Positions 23,701 through 34,065 of a stretch of DNA of 64,000 nucleotides are shown here, in pieces. The stretch is from assembly GCA_051710585.1 (NCBI GenBank), contig JBPESP010000003.1:263838-327837 (forward strand). The letters run 5' to 3'. The position numbers were made by a program, and so were the translations under genes. A model generated the notes under the pieces. The model was given only the letters and a program-made list of their open reading frames with translations, had not been told where the DNA came from and searched no databases. This DNA is from JBPESP01 sp051710585. GTDB taxonomy: Bacteria > Pseudomonadota > Gammaproteobacteria > Enterobacterales > Enterobacteriaceae. Numbering within the stretch: the stretch's first letter is position 1; each line of letters starts with the position of its first letter.

Positions 23701-24845
23701 AAAATTAACTGCAAATTAATCCAGAAATTTTGCACCATAGCATAATGGATACAGTTCATCTGCCGAGAGAAAGCACCGGATCCAGCGCTCTATATAGTAG
23801 TTATCCTGCCAAATCTGTGCCAAAGGGGTAACTATATAACAGTAATGCTGTTATCATTTTCCTTTCTTATCGCCAAATTCATATTTGCCAACCTATTAAT
23901 AGACAACCACTATCAAGCTATATAGCCCTATCTCTACAATATACATAACGGTAAGGTCATTTCCTATTTTAGTTGATGCTATTAATATTGTTACTGATTC
24001 GATCGATAAGGAAAGGAGTGAAGATAGGGTATAAACAATTAAGCAATTGAACAAGTATTAGTCTAATCTAGGTGTTCGCTAATATCTATTTCAACGCTGA
24101 CGAAGGTAAATTTTCACCTTTGTTAGACTAGAGCCGCGCTTACGTTAAATCAATATTATTTCCCTTTTGCCAGTTTAAGCGTAGTAAAAAGTGGTGGAAT
24201 TACACTTGATGATATACAAGATATACTACTGCAAAATAGCGTGTTATCGAGATAGTTTTCTAACATTACGCTTTATTTCCAAATATGACAAGCATCTCAC
24301 CGATGTCATATTTGGCCTAAAATATAAAAAACTAGTCCTGACATGATTTACTACCACATCGATGAGGCCTCTAACTAAAACCAGTAAAATTGTAAATTTT
24401 CGCTTACCGTTACATATCATAACCTGAGCAGGCATCGAGGCATTCACTTGGCAAGGTCATATCATGTAAATCACCCCATACGATCGGAATCCATTATAGT
24501 ATGTTGCTAACCTGGCAAAAGGGTTTAATGCGCTTATCCTCAGCCATAGACTTTTAGGAACGTGTGATACGCTATTGAATAGAATAGCGCTATATTTTGT
24601 TGTTAGTAAATTTTTAAACTGTTCTTCGAGAGATTTCTACCTCTAAATAGCAGTCTAATTAATCTAAAGTTAGTGTTATCAACACTATGTAAGGTTACTA
24701 AAAGCATGCGACCTCATAAACCTCCTTATCGACATAGAGTCTCTAGTAAAGAGAATAGCAATATTCATTTATATTGGATAGCGTTAAATCGAGTGTTAAT
24801 ACTTTTACATTTATTGTCTGCTGTAGCGTTCTTGGTGTAGGGTAT
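23700..24845. other. Decayed region without a recognisable gene
   Basis: In enterics pepE, rluF and yjbD lie near yjbB and lysC; none is recognisable here. A perfect inverted repeat with 12-bp arms is at 24279-24290 and 24304-24315. Confidence 0.5.
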
Positions 24846-24849
24846 TCAT

Positions 24850-26275
24850 ATCGTCCGTATAGATATATATGTACCTATGGAGCACAAGCTACGGCATCTT
24901 AACAGCAGCGTTAGATGAAGAAAACATGGCCTTTATAGACAGGATCGGTGTAATAGCGTTGGTGCAGAGCAGCAACGTCATGTTACTGACATACTTAATG
25001 ACCCAGAAGTTAGTACCGCTGACCGCTAGTAGTGATGATTGTTCCCAGTACAGATGCGAATACCGCCCTGATAGCCCATATCCTGACCTTTGTTTTTTTT
25101 CTAGCTGGCGCACTATTTATTTTCATTGCTATGTGTCTATTCCTCAACCTCCTCAACCATAAAAATCTCACGATGACTAAATTGGAGCACATCATTGCTA
25201 TCAATCTAGATCTGATTTTTTTCTAGCTCTAGAACTTATTGGTAGCGCTCTACTACGCTCATCATCCAGGATAACGGTATTAAAATCCTGTTCTCGTCAC
25301 TGACATATGATATTCTGTTGGATTCTTTAACCGTAACGCCGTTCGCTATTATCAATTATACCAGCCTGGCAATAGTGCTGCTAACCGCGATCCTCTCTGC
25401 CAAATGTTATTTCTTTTAAAATAACGCTACGCCTGATGATCGAAGCGAATTTCAGTAGCAGGATCCTGACGATGCTAAAAGCTAGCGGCCAGAACAGCGA
25501 AGGTAAAGATAGCACTTTGCAGCTTACTGTTTAAACTTATCGATTGTCTTGTCGTGCTGCCCTTTGCCCCCCCCGCTGGGGGATTACTGGAAAGATTGCC
25601 GCTGGCGTATTCAGAATTAGTTATATATTTCAATGCGTTATATGAATATGATTTGCAGTTTAATTATGGTTTGCCCTTCGTTGAACTTATAGTTTTTCTT
25701 ACAGCAAGTGGATTGCTGATACGCTAATTAATGATCGAGAGGGTAGCTTTAGATCATTTACGTACCAACGCGGCTGGATACACCGACGCTAAAGCTGTAA
25801 ATACCTACAGAAGAAATCCTGAGAATGAGCGATGTAGTATAAATAGAGGATATTGTTGCACACCGAAGTTTTTTCATGAAAAGGTTAATAAAACAGCTAG
25901 TTACGTCATTTATACAATGATATCGATATTCTTTATACGACCATTAAACTCTGTCAGGACGAAGATCCTCAATGGAGGACATGAAGAAGCAGATTCCCGT
26001 TACTTTATGAAGATTACTCAAAAATAGCGCTTAACTTTAAGCAGATAAAGGGATATTGCTGCGAAATTACTGAACGTGTGCTAGATTTTTTCGGCGTAGG
26101 GGATTAAAGAAGTTAAGTACGCTACATGAGCAGCTGATATTAAATTTACAGTTAAGCATATCGGTGTTCATGTCTAATGACACAATAATACTCTGTATCT
26201 TAATCTACTTATGGATCTAAAATAGATCAACTCTTTGTCCTATTAGGTACCAATAACGTAGTAAAATTAAAAGAT
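24850..26275 (+). pseudogene. yjbB: Na/Pi-cotransporter-family protein YjbB, pseudogene
   Basis: Fragments follow the E. coli YjbB order: IGVIALVQSSNVM near 24940 (family IGVTALVQSSNAT), STDANTALIAHILTF near 25040-25090, KVKIALCSLLFKLID near 25500-25545, AYSELVIYFNALYEYDL near 25600-25655 and, near the C-terminus, FSA-GIKEVKY near 26090 (family FSLDGLKELDALY). Frames change repeatedly and stops are frequent. It is a phosphate-efflux-type membrane protein with a PhoU-like C-terminus. Its position next to lysC matches enteric order. Confidence 0.88.
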
Positions 26276-26337
26276 AAGCCAAAGAGTATAAAATTCACGA
26301 ACATGATAACAAGTCAAAACCAGCCAACGATACATCC

Positions 26338-26355
26338 TAGTGACATCCGTCACTA
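26338..26355. repeat. Hairpin just after lysC
   Basis: TAGTGAC and GTCACTA arms around ATCC, seven bases beyond the lysC stop. No T-run follows in the lysC direction, so it is not a standard terminator. Confidence 0.4.
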
Positions 26356-26362
26356 AAAAGGC

Positions 26363-27730
26363 TCAGTCGAACAATGCGCTGTGTAGAGTTTGTACAACTT
26401 TCTCGGCGTCACAGCCCGGTACCAGTAAACAAAGATTGTGACTGCTGGCACCATAATAGATAAGGCGGATATTGAACGGATCTAGAACTCTGAATACCTC
26501 TTTTACAAGCCCATAGGCCTGCGACAGTTTATTACCAATCAATGCCACCAGCGCCAGATCCTCTTCTACTTCTACCCGACATAATAAAGAAAGTTTACTC
26601 AGTAGCGCCTGCGAAAGCAGGCTTGCACCTCTACTGGCGGAGACAGTAGTATTATTCACAGTTAATGTTACGCTAACTTCGGAGGTATTGATAAGATCCA
26701 CCGAGATACCATACCGCGCTAGTATATTAAATACTTCCGCCAGAAAACCGCGTGTGTGTAACATATTGAGGCTGTGCAATTTAAGCAGCGTCTGGCGGCG
26801 GCGTAAAACTAAAGCGCGGAACAACGGCGTATTATCGGTGTGATTATACACCAACGTACCGCCAGCTCCAGGATCCTTACTGGAGCCAACAAAGACAGGA
26901 ATCGCGCTGCGTACAGCTGGTATTAGAGTCGCTGGATGCAAAATTTTAGCACCAAAGATAGCCATTTCTGCGGCTTCCTCAAAGCTGATTTCGTCAATAC
27001 GCTTGGCTGTCGGAACGCCACGCGGATCAGTGGTATAGATGCCAGGCACATCGGTCCAAATATCGATTCGCTCCGCCTTTAGCGCTTCCCCCAGCAGTGT
27101 TGCAGTATAGTCACTGCCGCCGCGTCCAAGTGTAGTGGTGCGCCCCTTTGCCTCGCTGCCGATAAAGCCTTGAGTGATGATCAACTCAGTTTCCAGGCGT
27201 GGTAGCAGCAAAGTGTGTGCTTGCACCTTAAGCGTATAACTGTCCGGTTCGGCGTGCCCAAATTGATCGTTAGTACGCATGACTTTTCGTACATCAAACC
27301 ACGATGACGGAACGCCACGCTGTCGCAAAACTTCCACAAACAGCAACGTCGACATTAATTCACCGTGACTGACTAACTCATCGGTTAGTGGTAAAGATGT
27401 CGCCAGATCTGCCGCCTCAGCCAGCATAGCGATATTATTAATCATCCGATCAATTTCTTCGCGAATCACCGTCTGTTTCGTCAGCTGATCAATAATACTG
27501 TATTGAATACGGCGTATTTCATCCAAATAGTAAATGCGGCGCTCCGGTTGGTTGCCTTCCGAGAGTGCGACAAGAACATTAGTGACACCGGCCGAAGCAG
27601 AAAGCACCACCAGACATCCAGTGGGATTGGCTAAGACAATATCTGCACTACGGTTCATCGCGTCAAAATCAGCCACGCTAGTGCCGCCAAATTTAGCTAC
27701 CCGCAAAGGAGCATCAGAGTTGTTTGACAT
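26363..27730 (-). CDS. lysC: Aspartokinase III, lysine-sensitive
   Basis: 455 residues from the ATG at 27728-27730, which has a strong AGGAGG at 27741-27746; E. coli LysC has 449. The frame stays open 24 codons further upstream but without a ribosome site or homology there. Catalyses ATP-dependent phosphorylation of aspartate, the first step to diaminopimelate, lysine, threonine and methionine. Seen: VAKFGGTSVADF nucleotide site, VVLSASAG, SHGELMSTLLF, TTTLGRGGSDYTA substrate loop, WTDVPGIYTTDPR, and two C-terminal ACT modules (LHSLNMLHTRGFLAEVF; VALIGNKLSQAYG) with the conserved YGASSHNLCLLVPG end. A lysine riboswitch precedes it. Retained lysC fits a need for cell-wall precursor or host lysine supply. 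Confidence 0.97.
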   Translation of the reverse strand: MSNNSDAPLRVAKFGGTSVADFDAMNRSADIVLANPTGCLVVLSASAGVTNVLVALSEGNQPERRIYYLDEIRRIQYSIIDQLTKQTVIREEIDRMINNIAMLAEAADLATSLPLTDELVSHGELMSTLLFVEVLRQRGVPSSWFDVRKVMRTNDQFGHAEPDSYTLKVQAHTLLLPRLETELIITQGFIGSEAKGRTTTLGRGGSDYTATLLGEALKAERIDIWTDVPGIYTTDPRGVPTAKRIDEISFEEAAEMAIFGAKILHPATLIPAVRSAIPVFVGSSKDPGAGGTLVYNHTDNTPLFRALVLRRRQTLLKLHSLNMLHTRGFLAEVFNILARYGISVDLINTSEVSVTLTVNNTTVSASRGASLLSQALLSKLSLLCRVEVEEDLALVALIGNKLSQAYGLVKEVFRVLDPFNIRLIYYGASSHNLCLLVPGCDAEKVVQTLHSALFD

Positions 27731-27856
27731 CCCTAAAATGCCTCCTATCAGATTCCATAGCTGATAACAGCTCTGAAAACAAAACAGGTATAAGTCAAGC
27801 ACAGAAAATAGGGAGCAGGAGTAAGATTTAGAGCTACGGGGTACTACAGTAACCTA

Positions 27857-28071
27857 CCCAGAAGTGCTCTACCATGCTAATCACCGGCTGGCGAAAACTC
27901 TCTAGTGACAACCTAGTGAATTTACCCCCCTGCGATAGATAATGGACGGGCCCGTATACCCGTTACTATCTCAGTGTCACTCTCCTATCAGAGGTAGGCA
28001 TGGGAAACAGATCCTCAAATACCATCCCTGAATGACGTGACTCTCCTGGTTGACGCATTAGATGCGCCACT
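27857..28071 (-). promoter_or_regulatory. Lysine riboswitch (L box) upstream of lysC, partly degenerate
   Basis: On the minus strand the segment aligns along its whole length with the enteric lysC lysine riboswitch as I recall it. Helix P1 is kept: CCAGGAG near 28049-28043 pairs with CTTCTGG near 27863-27857 with one G-U. The 3' half is very close to E. coli (GTTGTCAC, then GTAGAGCACTTCTGGGT). The 5' half is weaker: the core usually read as GGTGCATCGCCGAGGTG appears as GAGTGACACTGAGATAG. A GCGCAT/ATGCGT hairpin lies just 5', as in E. coli. Ligand binding is uncertain. Confidence 0.75.
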
Positions 28072-28079
28072 AAGCCCCA

Positions 28080-29175
28080 TTAGCAATAACTGGTAATAAC
28101 AGTGATGTCAACGCAGCAATGCATGATTTTATTATCGCTAGGCTGTTTTGCGGCAGACGGTAATTTACAGAAGGAAAATCCGCATGAGTCTGTTAGACTA
28201 AAAAGCATACCATAAAGTGACTCTAGTTTTAAGTGCAAGCACCATAATTAACGCAAAAATATCCCTGCGGGGTTTAAACGATATAACAAAAAATATCTAA
28301 TAATTTAATCACTTTATTAAGTAAGAGTGTTGTTATGGAAAAATTAAACGGTATTTTATATTGCGCTACGCAATCCAAAAAAAACACGCCAATTAACGTT
28401 AGCTGGAAATATATCATTTCCTAAACGTTAGTAACGTATTGGTAAAAATAAAATAATCTACTATCAGCTAGTCTGCGCCAAATGGAAGTAGTGAAATTTA
28501 GCATCGGTATTAAAATATGTTTTAGTTCCAGTATTAGGTGGAGGCCGCTATTATTTCTGGTCCGTCATCATTCTATCTAGATTCTATCTAGAGCGTTGTC
28601 ACTCGAATTTGATAATTCTGAAATTGCTCAGCAGCGCATCGTGCATACTATGGACCATTAATTCATCTTAACGCCGTTAGATTAAAAATCTAACGGTTCC
28701 ATTAATGTTTATCACTATTTAGTGCCAGAAGTATAAGTACCTCTATAGAGTGAATGGCGTATATCAAACTAACCATTAATCTTCTATGCAATAGCTGGTA
28801 TAGTATTCTCACAGCACCTATCTGGAAATAATGTACGGTGACAGCAAGCTGCTCCCCTAGACAGAGCAAACTGAACGATGAAGCGTTCATAGTAACTACA
28901 TTAAATAGCGTTATTGAAATAACTTTATTAAAGTTTACTGACTATAAAATCACCACCGTTACATTAACGGGCTATTTGGAAGCTAATCTTCCTGAAAAGC
29001 GTTTTCAGTTAAAGCAGGTATCGATCAACATTTAGTAAAAAAAGCAAAGAGATAAAATTTAATCTCTCGATATATTTCGGTAGTGCGATATTATCGCTAA
29101 TGTGGAAGGACCTTCCTAAATATCTTGAAAGAGAGTTATAGGAAATATTCTCTTAGTAAAAAGTTTTTATCTCTT
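28080..29175. other. Decayed region where pgi would be expected
   Basis: In E. coli pgi is divergent from lysC; no Pgi motif is readable here. A perfect inverted repeat with 10-bp arms and AAA loop is at 28674-28696. The open stretch 28838-29035 (65 codons; ends LEANLPEKRFQLKQVSINI) looks like part of a beta-rich protein but I cannot name it. Confidence 0.45.
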
Positions 29176-29179
29176 AATC

Positions 29180-30010
29180 TCGATGGGTGTCCTGGCGCTT
29201 ATTATCCAGCAGCGCCATAAGGCTTTCCAATATTGATGGTGGTATGGGGAGCTTCCCATGGTCACTATAGATAGCTATGACTTCTATTGGCTCTCTCGGA
29301 GTTTCCAGGTCATTTTACAATGCGTTAACTATCAGCGCTGAATCCAGCGACATTAATATATTCCAGCCTATCGGTTTGCAGGCGAACAAATTAAGCAGCA
29401 CCATAAAATGATCTAAGCCTTTTTACAGATATAATAAGTTATATCACTTTGCCATACCTGCTTTTGCTCCATTAAAGCAAACAAGTACTCAAGATAATTC
29501 TGTATCGTAACATGCTCTTAACCGTCATGTTCATATCCGTCGTCAGGTGTTTACAACTGACCAATCTCAGCTCTTTAATGAGCTTGATTGCGCAATTTAT
29601 TCGCCTATTGTTTCTCCTAATCGGGACACACAGTATTTTTAACTGTTACGGATAAACCATGAACATGTAATATAGAGTATATTAGCGCAGGATAGGACAA
29701 TGCTCTTTGAGTTTTCCGATTAACAAGCACTGTTCACGGAGTTTGATGTCAATAGCGGCATAGCCCCTTTTTTTTAATATTTCATTTCTATTTCAATTTG
29801 TTATATCTTCTTCATAAGCTCACGTATTTCTATTTTCCAGGATTATGGATATGCTTTAGCATTTTCCTCTATTACTCATCACGCAATTATTTTTACCCAT
29901 TTCATAATCGTAGAAATCCGACGTCCATAGCTCTTTTCTACTTGTGAAGCAGTATAATTTTAGTCAAAAACCAATTAAGCTTAAACAGATTCACGTTTAA
30001 ATTCAGGACT
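29180..30010 (-). mobile_element. IS3-family insertion sequence remnant (copy B)
   Basis: The clearest IS3 remnant. OrfA on the minus strand starts near 30000 with NSPEFKRESV, then YTASQVEKSYGRR, STIMKWVK, IEIRELMKK, IEIEM and, at its end, TSNSVNSAC (family PEFKRESAQLV, STMTRWVKQL, IEIRELRKKL, MSDSLNSSR). OrfB follows: EQKQVWQSDITY near 29450 (family NQVWCGDVTYIW), a LDLFARKPVGW-like stretch near 29390 and REPIEVIAIYSDHG near 29290 (family KPVGVMFHSDQG). Stops and shifts break both. The 3' quarter of OrfB is missing. Confidence 0.85.
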
Positions 30011-31608
30011 ATTTTTATTAGTGTACCCGTATTTTTAGTTGAGTTTATTATTACCTCTGTATTCAGAGAATACAAATACAGTGTAGCACTATATATCCTA
30101 CATTTTAATCCCCTTTTATACAAAAAGGGGAGGCCCCGATATCAATCTACTGCCAATCACGATTATTAACTTTATTTCTATCTATAATTTGATTACCTTA
30201 AAATATTTTACTATACGGGATAAATCATTAAGCCTTATCCATAAGCTAATAGTTAGCTAAAACTTAAGATAATAAAAATAATAATTTTAATCCTTCATAC
30301 ATATATATTTATATATTTTATTAATTAATAATTTTTTTATAAAATATATCGCATACCTTAAAGAACTTGAACTTATAGCATATAGAAGTACTAGAGCTAC
30401 CAAACATGAATGTAGGTTATTCTTTCAATATTATACAATTATTTCACTAAAATAGTGAGGCAACAATCTTAAACTATAAAAGTGTAGTGAAAAAAATAAA
30501 AATTTACTATTTTATTTATTCCATTATTTTAATATTAAATATTATTTAAATCTATTTCATATGTATATAATCGATGCTAAAAGGCGTTTTAATTACCTTT
30601 AAATACACTAAAACTACAATTACTCGAATATAGAATATAGTAAAAATTATTTTATGCCAATTTTTTGACAAGTTAAAAATCTGTAAAATATCTACAAACC
30701 TTCCATTAAAGCTTCTAGCTAAAAACTAATGATTACTACCCACTAAACAGCCCATAACAAAAGGTTATAGCATTAAAAGAAAAATATTAAATAACTCTTC
30801 GATCAAACTGATGAATAGATACTAAAACACAAATATGGCATTTAAGTCGCATACAACCACCATCTCATTTACCATCACCACTAATATCACTATCGTATTA
30901 ACCCTTAACGCGCTCCTGTTTTTTTGGGGTTCAGCGTTGCACGCAAAATATATTTATTAATTTGATGAATAACTCAAATTATGACGACAATTTTCTCCAC
31001 TTGAACAATATTTATCTCTATCTCTGTGGGATGTACTATTTAAACTCGGAGATTACAATTCGCACTATTCTCTTGATTAAATATTACTTTATGTGCCATT
31101 TTGCCATGATCCTAACCAGTGATAAAAAGCATGGATAATTTACTGAAATATTATTTCATGCAACTTAGAGAGAAGTATCCATTGGAGATTAACTTGAAAA
31201 GCAGTAAAATATTTCCGGTTAGTCTGAATCTGCCATGTTATCTAGGCTGCTCATAGCCCATATAACAACTATAAACACTATTATTACCCATTCCGATACA
31301 CTGACTATCGTGCCTATTTTTAGGCTTCACAATGAAGAAATTAAGTTTAGCGGTGGAATTCTTCCGTATTATTTTTTCTATCTAGGTAAGTGTAGTGTTA
31401 TACAGGTATAGCATTAAAAAAAATAATAACTCACCTTACTAGAAGTGTTTGTGGAATTTGACCAAAAGCACGTTTATGCTGCTACGAAATAATTTGCAGT
31501 TTCGTTATGAAACATGCATTTAGGTGCAAAATAAAAGGCACGCTAATTAAGAAAATAGTATTAACAGAATTACTGATCAGCAGTAATTCCAAAGGAATAT
31601 TGCGCACG
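30011..31608. other. Very AT-rich gap
   Basis: Roughly 1.6 kb of extremely AT-rich sequence with no recognisable coding signal on either strand; only short hairpins such as CCCCTTTT/AAAAGGGG near 30110-30131. Confidence 0.6.
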
Positions 31609-32679
31609 TCAATGACTTCGTAACGGCATGATAATGCTGATGATAAGAAAAACCACACTGGGTAGCAATGCTCCAAAAACGGGTGGCATGTTGTAAATTA
31701 GACTCAACGATCCAAAGATCTGATCTAAAAAATAAAACAAAAACCCGAAGCTTATACCAGTAACCACCCGTACCCCCATAGAGACGTTACGTAGTGGTCC
31801 TAGAATGAACGACAAGGCCATGAGCATCATTACTACCACAGAGAACGGTGACAAAATCTTCCTCCACATATTTAGCTGATAACGATTGGATTCCTGTCCA
31901 CTTTTCTTAAGATAGTTAACGTAACTGTATAGTCCCGAAATAGACAACGAATTGGGTTCCAACACGACAACCCTTAGTTTATCCGGCGTGAGATTGCTCC
32001 TCCATTCGCCGTTCAGAGTTTGCCGGCCAGTAATTTGCTTATCATTTGTCAAATCCGATTCGTTTACCTGTGATAATTTCCAACTTCCGTCACTGAACGT
32101 GGCTGTAGAGGCATAGAGGAGCGACTGCAACCGCTCTGCCTTATCAAAATGGTAAATATTGACGCCGGCCAGCTCATTATTTCCTAGTACCCTTTCTATA
32201 AAAATAAAGTCGTTACCGTCCTTAGCCCACAACCCGTTCTGTGCTGAGAGCATGGAACCGCCGCAAATCATCTGAGTACGATAATTATAAGCCATTTGCT
32301 CATCTGCCGGTGCCACCCATTCACTGATAGCCATAGTCAAAAGCACAAGCGGAATAGCGGTTTTCATAACTGAACCAGCAATCTGCATAAAGCTAAAACC
32401 GGACGCTTGCATCACCACCAGTTCACTACGAGCCGCTAGTGAACTCAACCCTAAAAGGGCGCCTAACAACGCTGCCATCGGGAAGAAAATCCCGATATCC
32501 TTAGGTACGCTGAGTAGCGTAAAAAAACCCGCACCCAGCGCTGAATAGCCGCCTTGACCTACCTTGCGAAGCTGTTCAACGAATTTGATAATACTCGAAA
32601 GTGATACCAGAATGAACAAGCTCATCATGATAGTATTAAAGATCGTTTTACCGATATAGCGATCTAACACACTGAACAT
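31609..32679 (-). CDS. lptG: LPS export ABC transporter permease LptG
   Basis: 356 residues (E. coli 360). Inner-membrane half of the LptB2FG complex that extracts lipopolysaccharide from the inner membrane and pushes it into the LptC-A-D bridge. Begins FSVLDRYIGKTIFNTIMM; the coupling-helix region LLGALLGLSSLAARSELVVMQASGFS, the periplasmic beta-jellyroll with SQVNESDLTNDKQITGRQTL, and the C-terminal helices GPLRNVSMGVRVVTGISFGFLFY are all present. Its ATG overlaps the lptF stop by one base (TGATG), so the two are translationally coupled. Retention implies an LPS-bearing outer membrane. Confidence 0.97.
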   Translation of the reverse strand: MFSVLDRYIGKTIFNTIMMSLFILVSLSSIIKFVEQLRKVGQGGYSALGAGFFTLLSVPKDIGIFFPMAALLGALLGLSSLAARSELVVMQASGFSFMQIAGSVMKTAIPLVLLTMAISEWVAPADEQMAYNYRTQMICGGSMLSAQNGLWAKDGNDFIFIERVLGNNELAGVNIYHFDKAERLQSLLYASTATFSDGSWKLSQVNESDLTNDKQITGRQTLNGEWRSNLTPDKLRVVVLEPNSLSISGLYSYVNYLKKSGQESNRYQLNMWRKILSPFSVVVMMLMALSFILGPLRNVSMGVRVVTGISFGFLFYFLDQIFGSLSLIYNMPPVFGALLPSVVFLIISIIMPLRSH

Positions 32680-33779
32680 CAGACCGCTCCTTTCGTGTAT
32701 AGACGCTTACGAAGCCTTCTCCCCAGTACGCTGTCCCATAAATTCATCGCCATCGCCATCGCCAGGTATACCATGTTAGTCAGCCACATCCACAGTATCG
32801 GGTCAAGTTTTCCTTTAGCGCTATTGAAGCGTAGTGATGTTTGAAGTAGGAAGAAAATCAGATAAAGCAACATGGCAGGCAATATGCTTAGCATCCGCCC
32901 CTGACGTGGGTTGACTACTGACAGTGGCACTACCATTATTGCCATAATTAGCACCGAGAAAATTAGCGTAAATCTCCAGTGCAGTTCAGCGCGCACTTCA
33001 GGCTCCGGAGAGCGCCATAGCTGGCGTAGAGACATCTTCTCAGTATCGGCACCGTCCAAAACCACCGTCCGATGATTAATAACTGCCTGATATTGAGTGA
33101 AATCAGTAATGCGGAAATCGCGTAGCAGTGCGCTTCCCTCATAGCAGGTGCCTTTTTCTAGCATAACCAGTTGCGATCCATCCGACCGTTGGCTAATATA
33201 ACTATGGTCCGCTACCACTACGGAAGGGTGCTTGTTACAATTCGGTTTAAACTGCGCTAAGAATATATGTTCAAAACCTTTATCTTTGATGTTACCTATG
33301 AACAGAACTGAATTGCCTTTTTTTACTGGGTTAAATTGTCCCTCAACCAACGTCGCCATACTAGGATTAGCTTTAGCTTCTGACATAACCAGATCCTGAT
33401 GGTACGACGACCAGGGTGAAAGCCATACCACATTCACCGCCGCTAGGATCGCAGTAATCAAGCTCAGTAGTAATGCTGCACGGATAAATATGTTTTTACC
33501 AAACCCGCAGGCGTGCATAACTATAATTTCGCTTTCGGTGTACATTCTACTCAAAGTCATTAACAACCCTAGAAAGAGACTTAAAGGTAGGATTAGTTGC
33601 CCCATTTCAGGTACGCCAAAACCGAGCAAAGATAAAACCAAGTTTATTGGGATATCACCATCCACCGCTGCACCCAGGATACGAACCAGTTTTTGACAGA
33701 AAAAAATCAAAAATAGGACGAACAGGATGGTAAGCTGGTTTTTAAATGTCTCCCAAATTAGATATCTAGTGATTATCAC
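32679..33779 (-). CDS. lptF: LPS export ABC transporter permease LptF
   Basis: Partner permease of LptG. The frame is open to an ATG at 33953, but homology begins at VIITRYLIWETFKNQ, and a GTG at 33777-33779 gives exactly 366 residues, the E. coli length, with an AGG about 12 bases upstream; I therefore choose the GTG. Seen: FFCQKLVRILGAAVDGDIP, LGLLMTLSRMYTESEIIVMHACGFGK (coupling helix), EAKANPSMATLVEGQF, the jellyroll segment LLRDFRITDFTQYQAVI, and PLSVVNPRQGRMLSILPAMLLYL near the C-terminus. It is divergent from pepA, as in other enterics. Confidence 0.95.
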   Translation of the reverse strand: MIITRYLIWETFKNQLTILFVLFLIFFCQKLVRILGAAVDGDIPINLVLSLLGFGVPEMGQLILPLSLFLGLLMTLSRMYTESEIIVMHACGFGKNIFIRAALLLSLITAILAAVNVVWLSPWSSYHQDLVMSEAKANPSMATLVEGQFNPVKKGNSVLFIGNIKDKGFEHIFLAQFKPNCNKHPSVVVADHSYISQRSDGSQLVMLEKGTCYEGSALLRDFRITDFTQYQAVINHRTVVLDGADTEKMSLRQLWRSPEPEVRAELHWRFTLIFSVLIMAIMVVPLSVVNPRQGRMLSILPAMLLYLIFFLLQTSLRFNSAKGKLDPILWMWLTNMVYLAMAMAMNLWDSVLGRRLRKRLYTKGAV

Positions 33780-34065
33780 ACTTATTTTGCCTGTGAAAAC
33801 TTGTCTTTTTGAATAAAAATCGATAATTTCATTATTAATCTTCATTAAGACGTATCTCAAACAGCTTCCTCTATCACTAGATAGCATATAACACAACCCT
33901 AGGCGTTCGGATGAATTTATGAGAAAACGCACTAATTGTCGACGAAATAGCATCCTTTGCGTCGTTCAGATTAACACATAGAGTAAATGCAAAGGCGGGG
34001 CTACGACGGGGAAAATTTATTTTATCCCGCAATACCGTCTTTGTCTTTAATATTCAGGAGAATAC

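Noticed and set aside
24869..25226. Several overlapping open frames on both strands at 24.9-25.2 kb
   Set aside because: They are pieces or antisense shadows of the yjbB pseudogene.
26363..27802. A 479-residue LysC with an N-terminal extension
   Set aside because: The extension has no homology, and AGGAGG sits 10 bases before the internal ATG at 27728-27730.
32679..33953. A 424-residue LptF starting at the ATG at 33953
   Set aside because: The first 58 residues have no family counterpart; the GTG at 33777-33779 gives the usual 366 residues.
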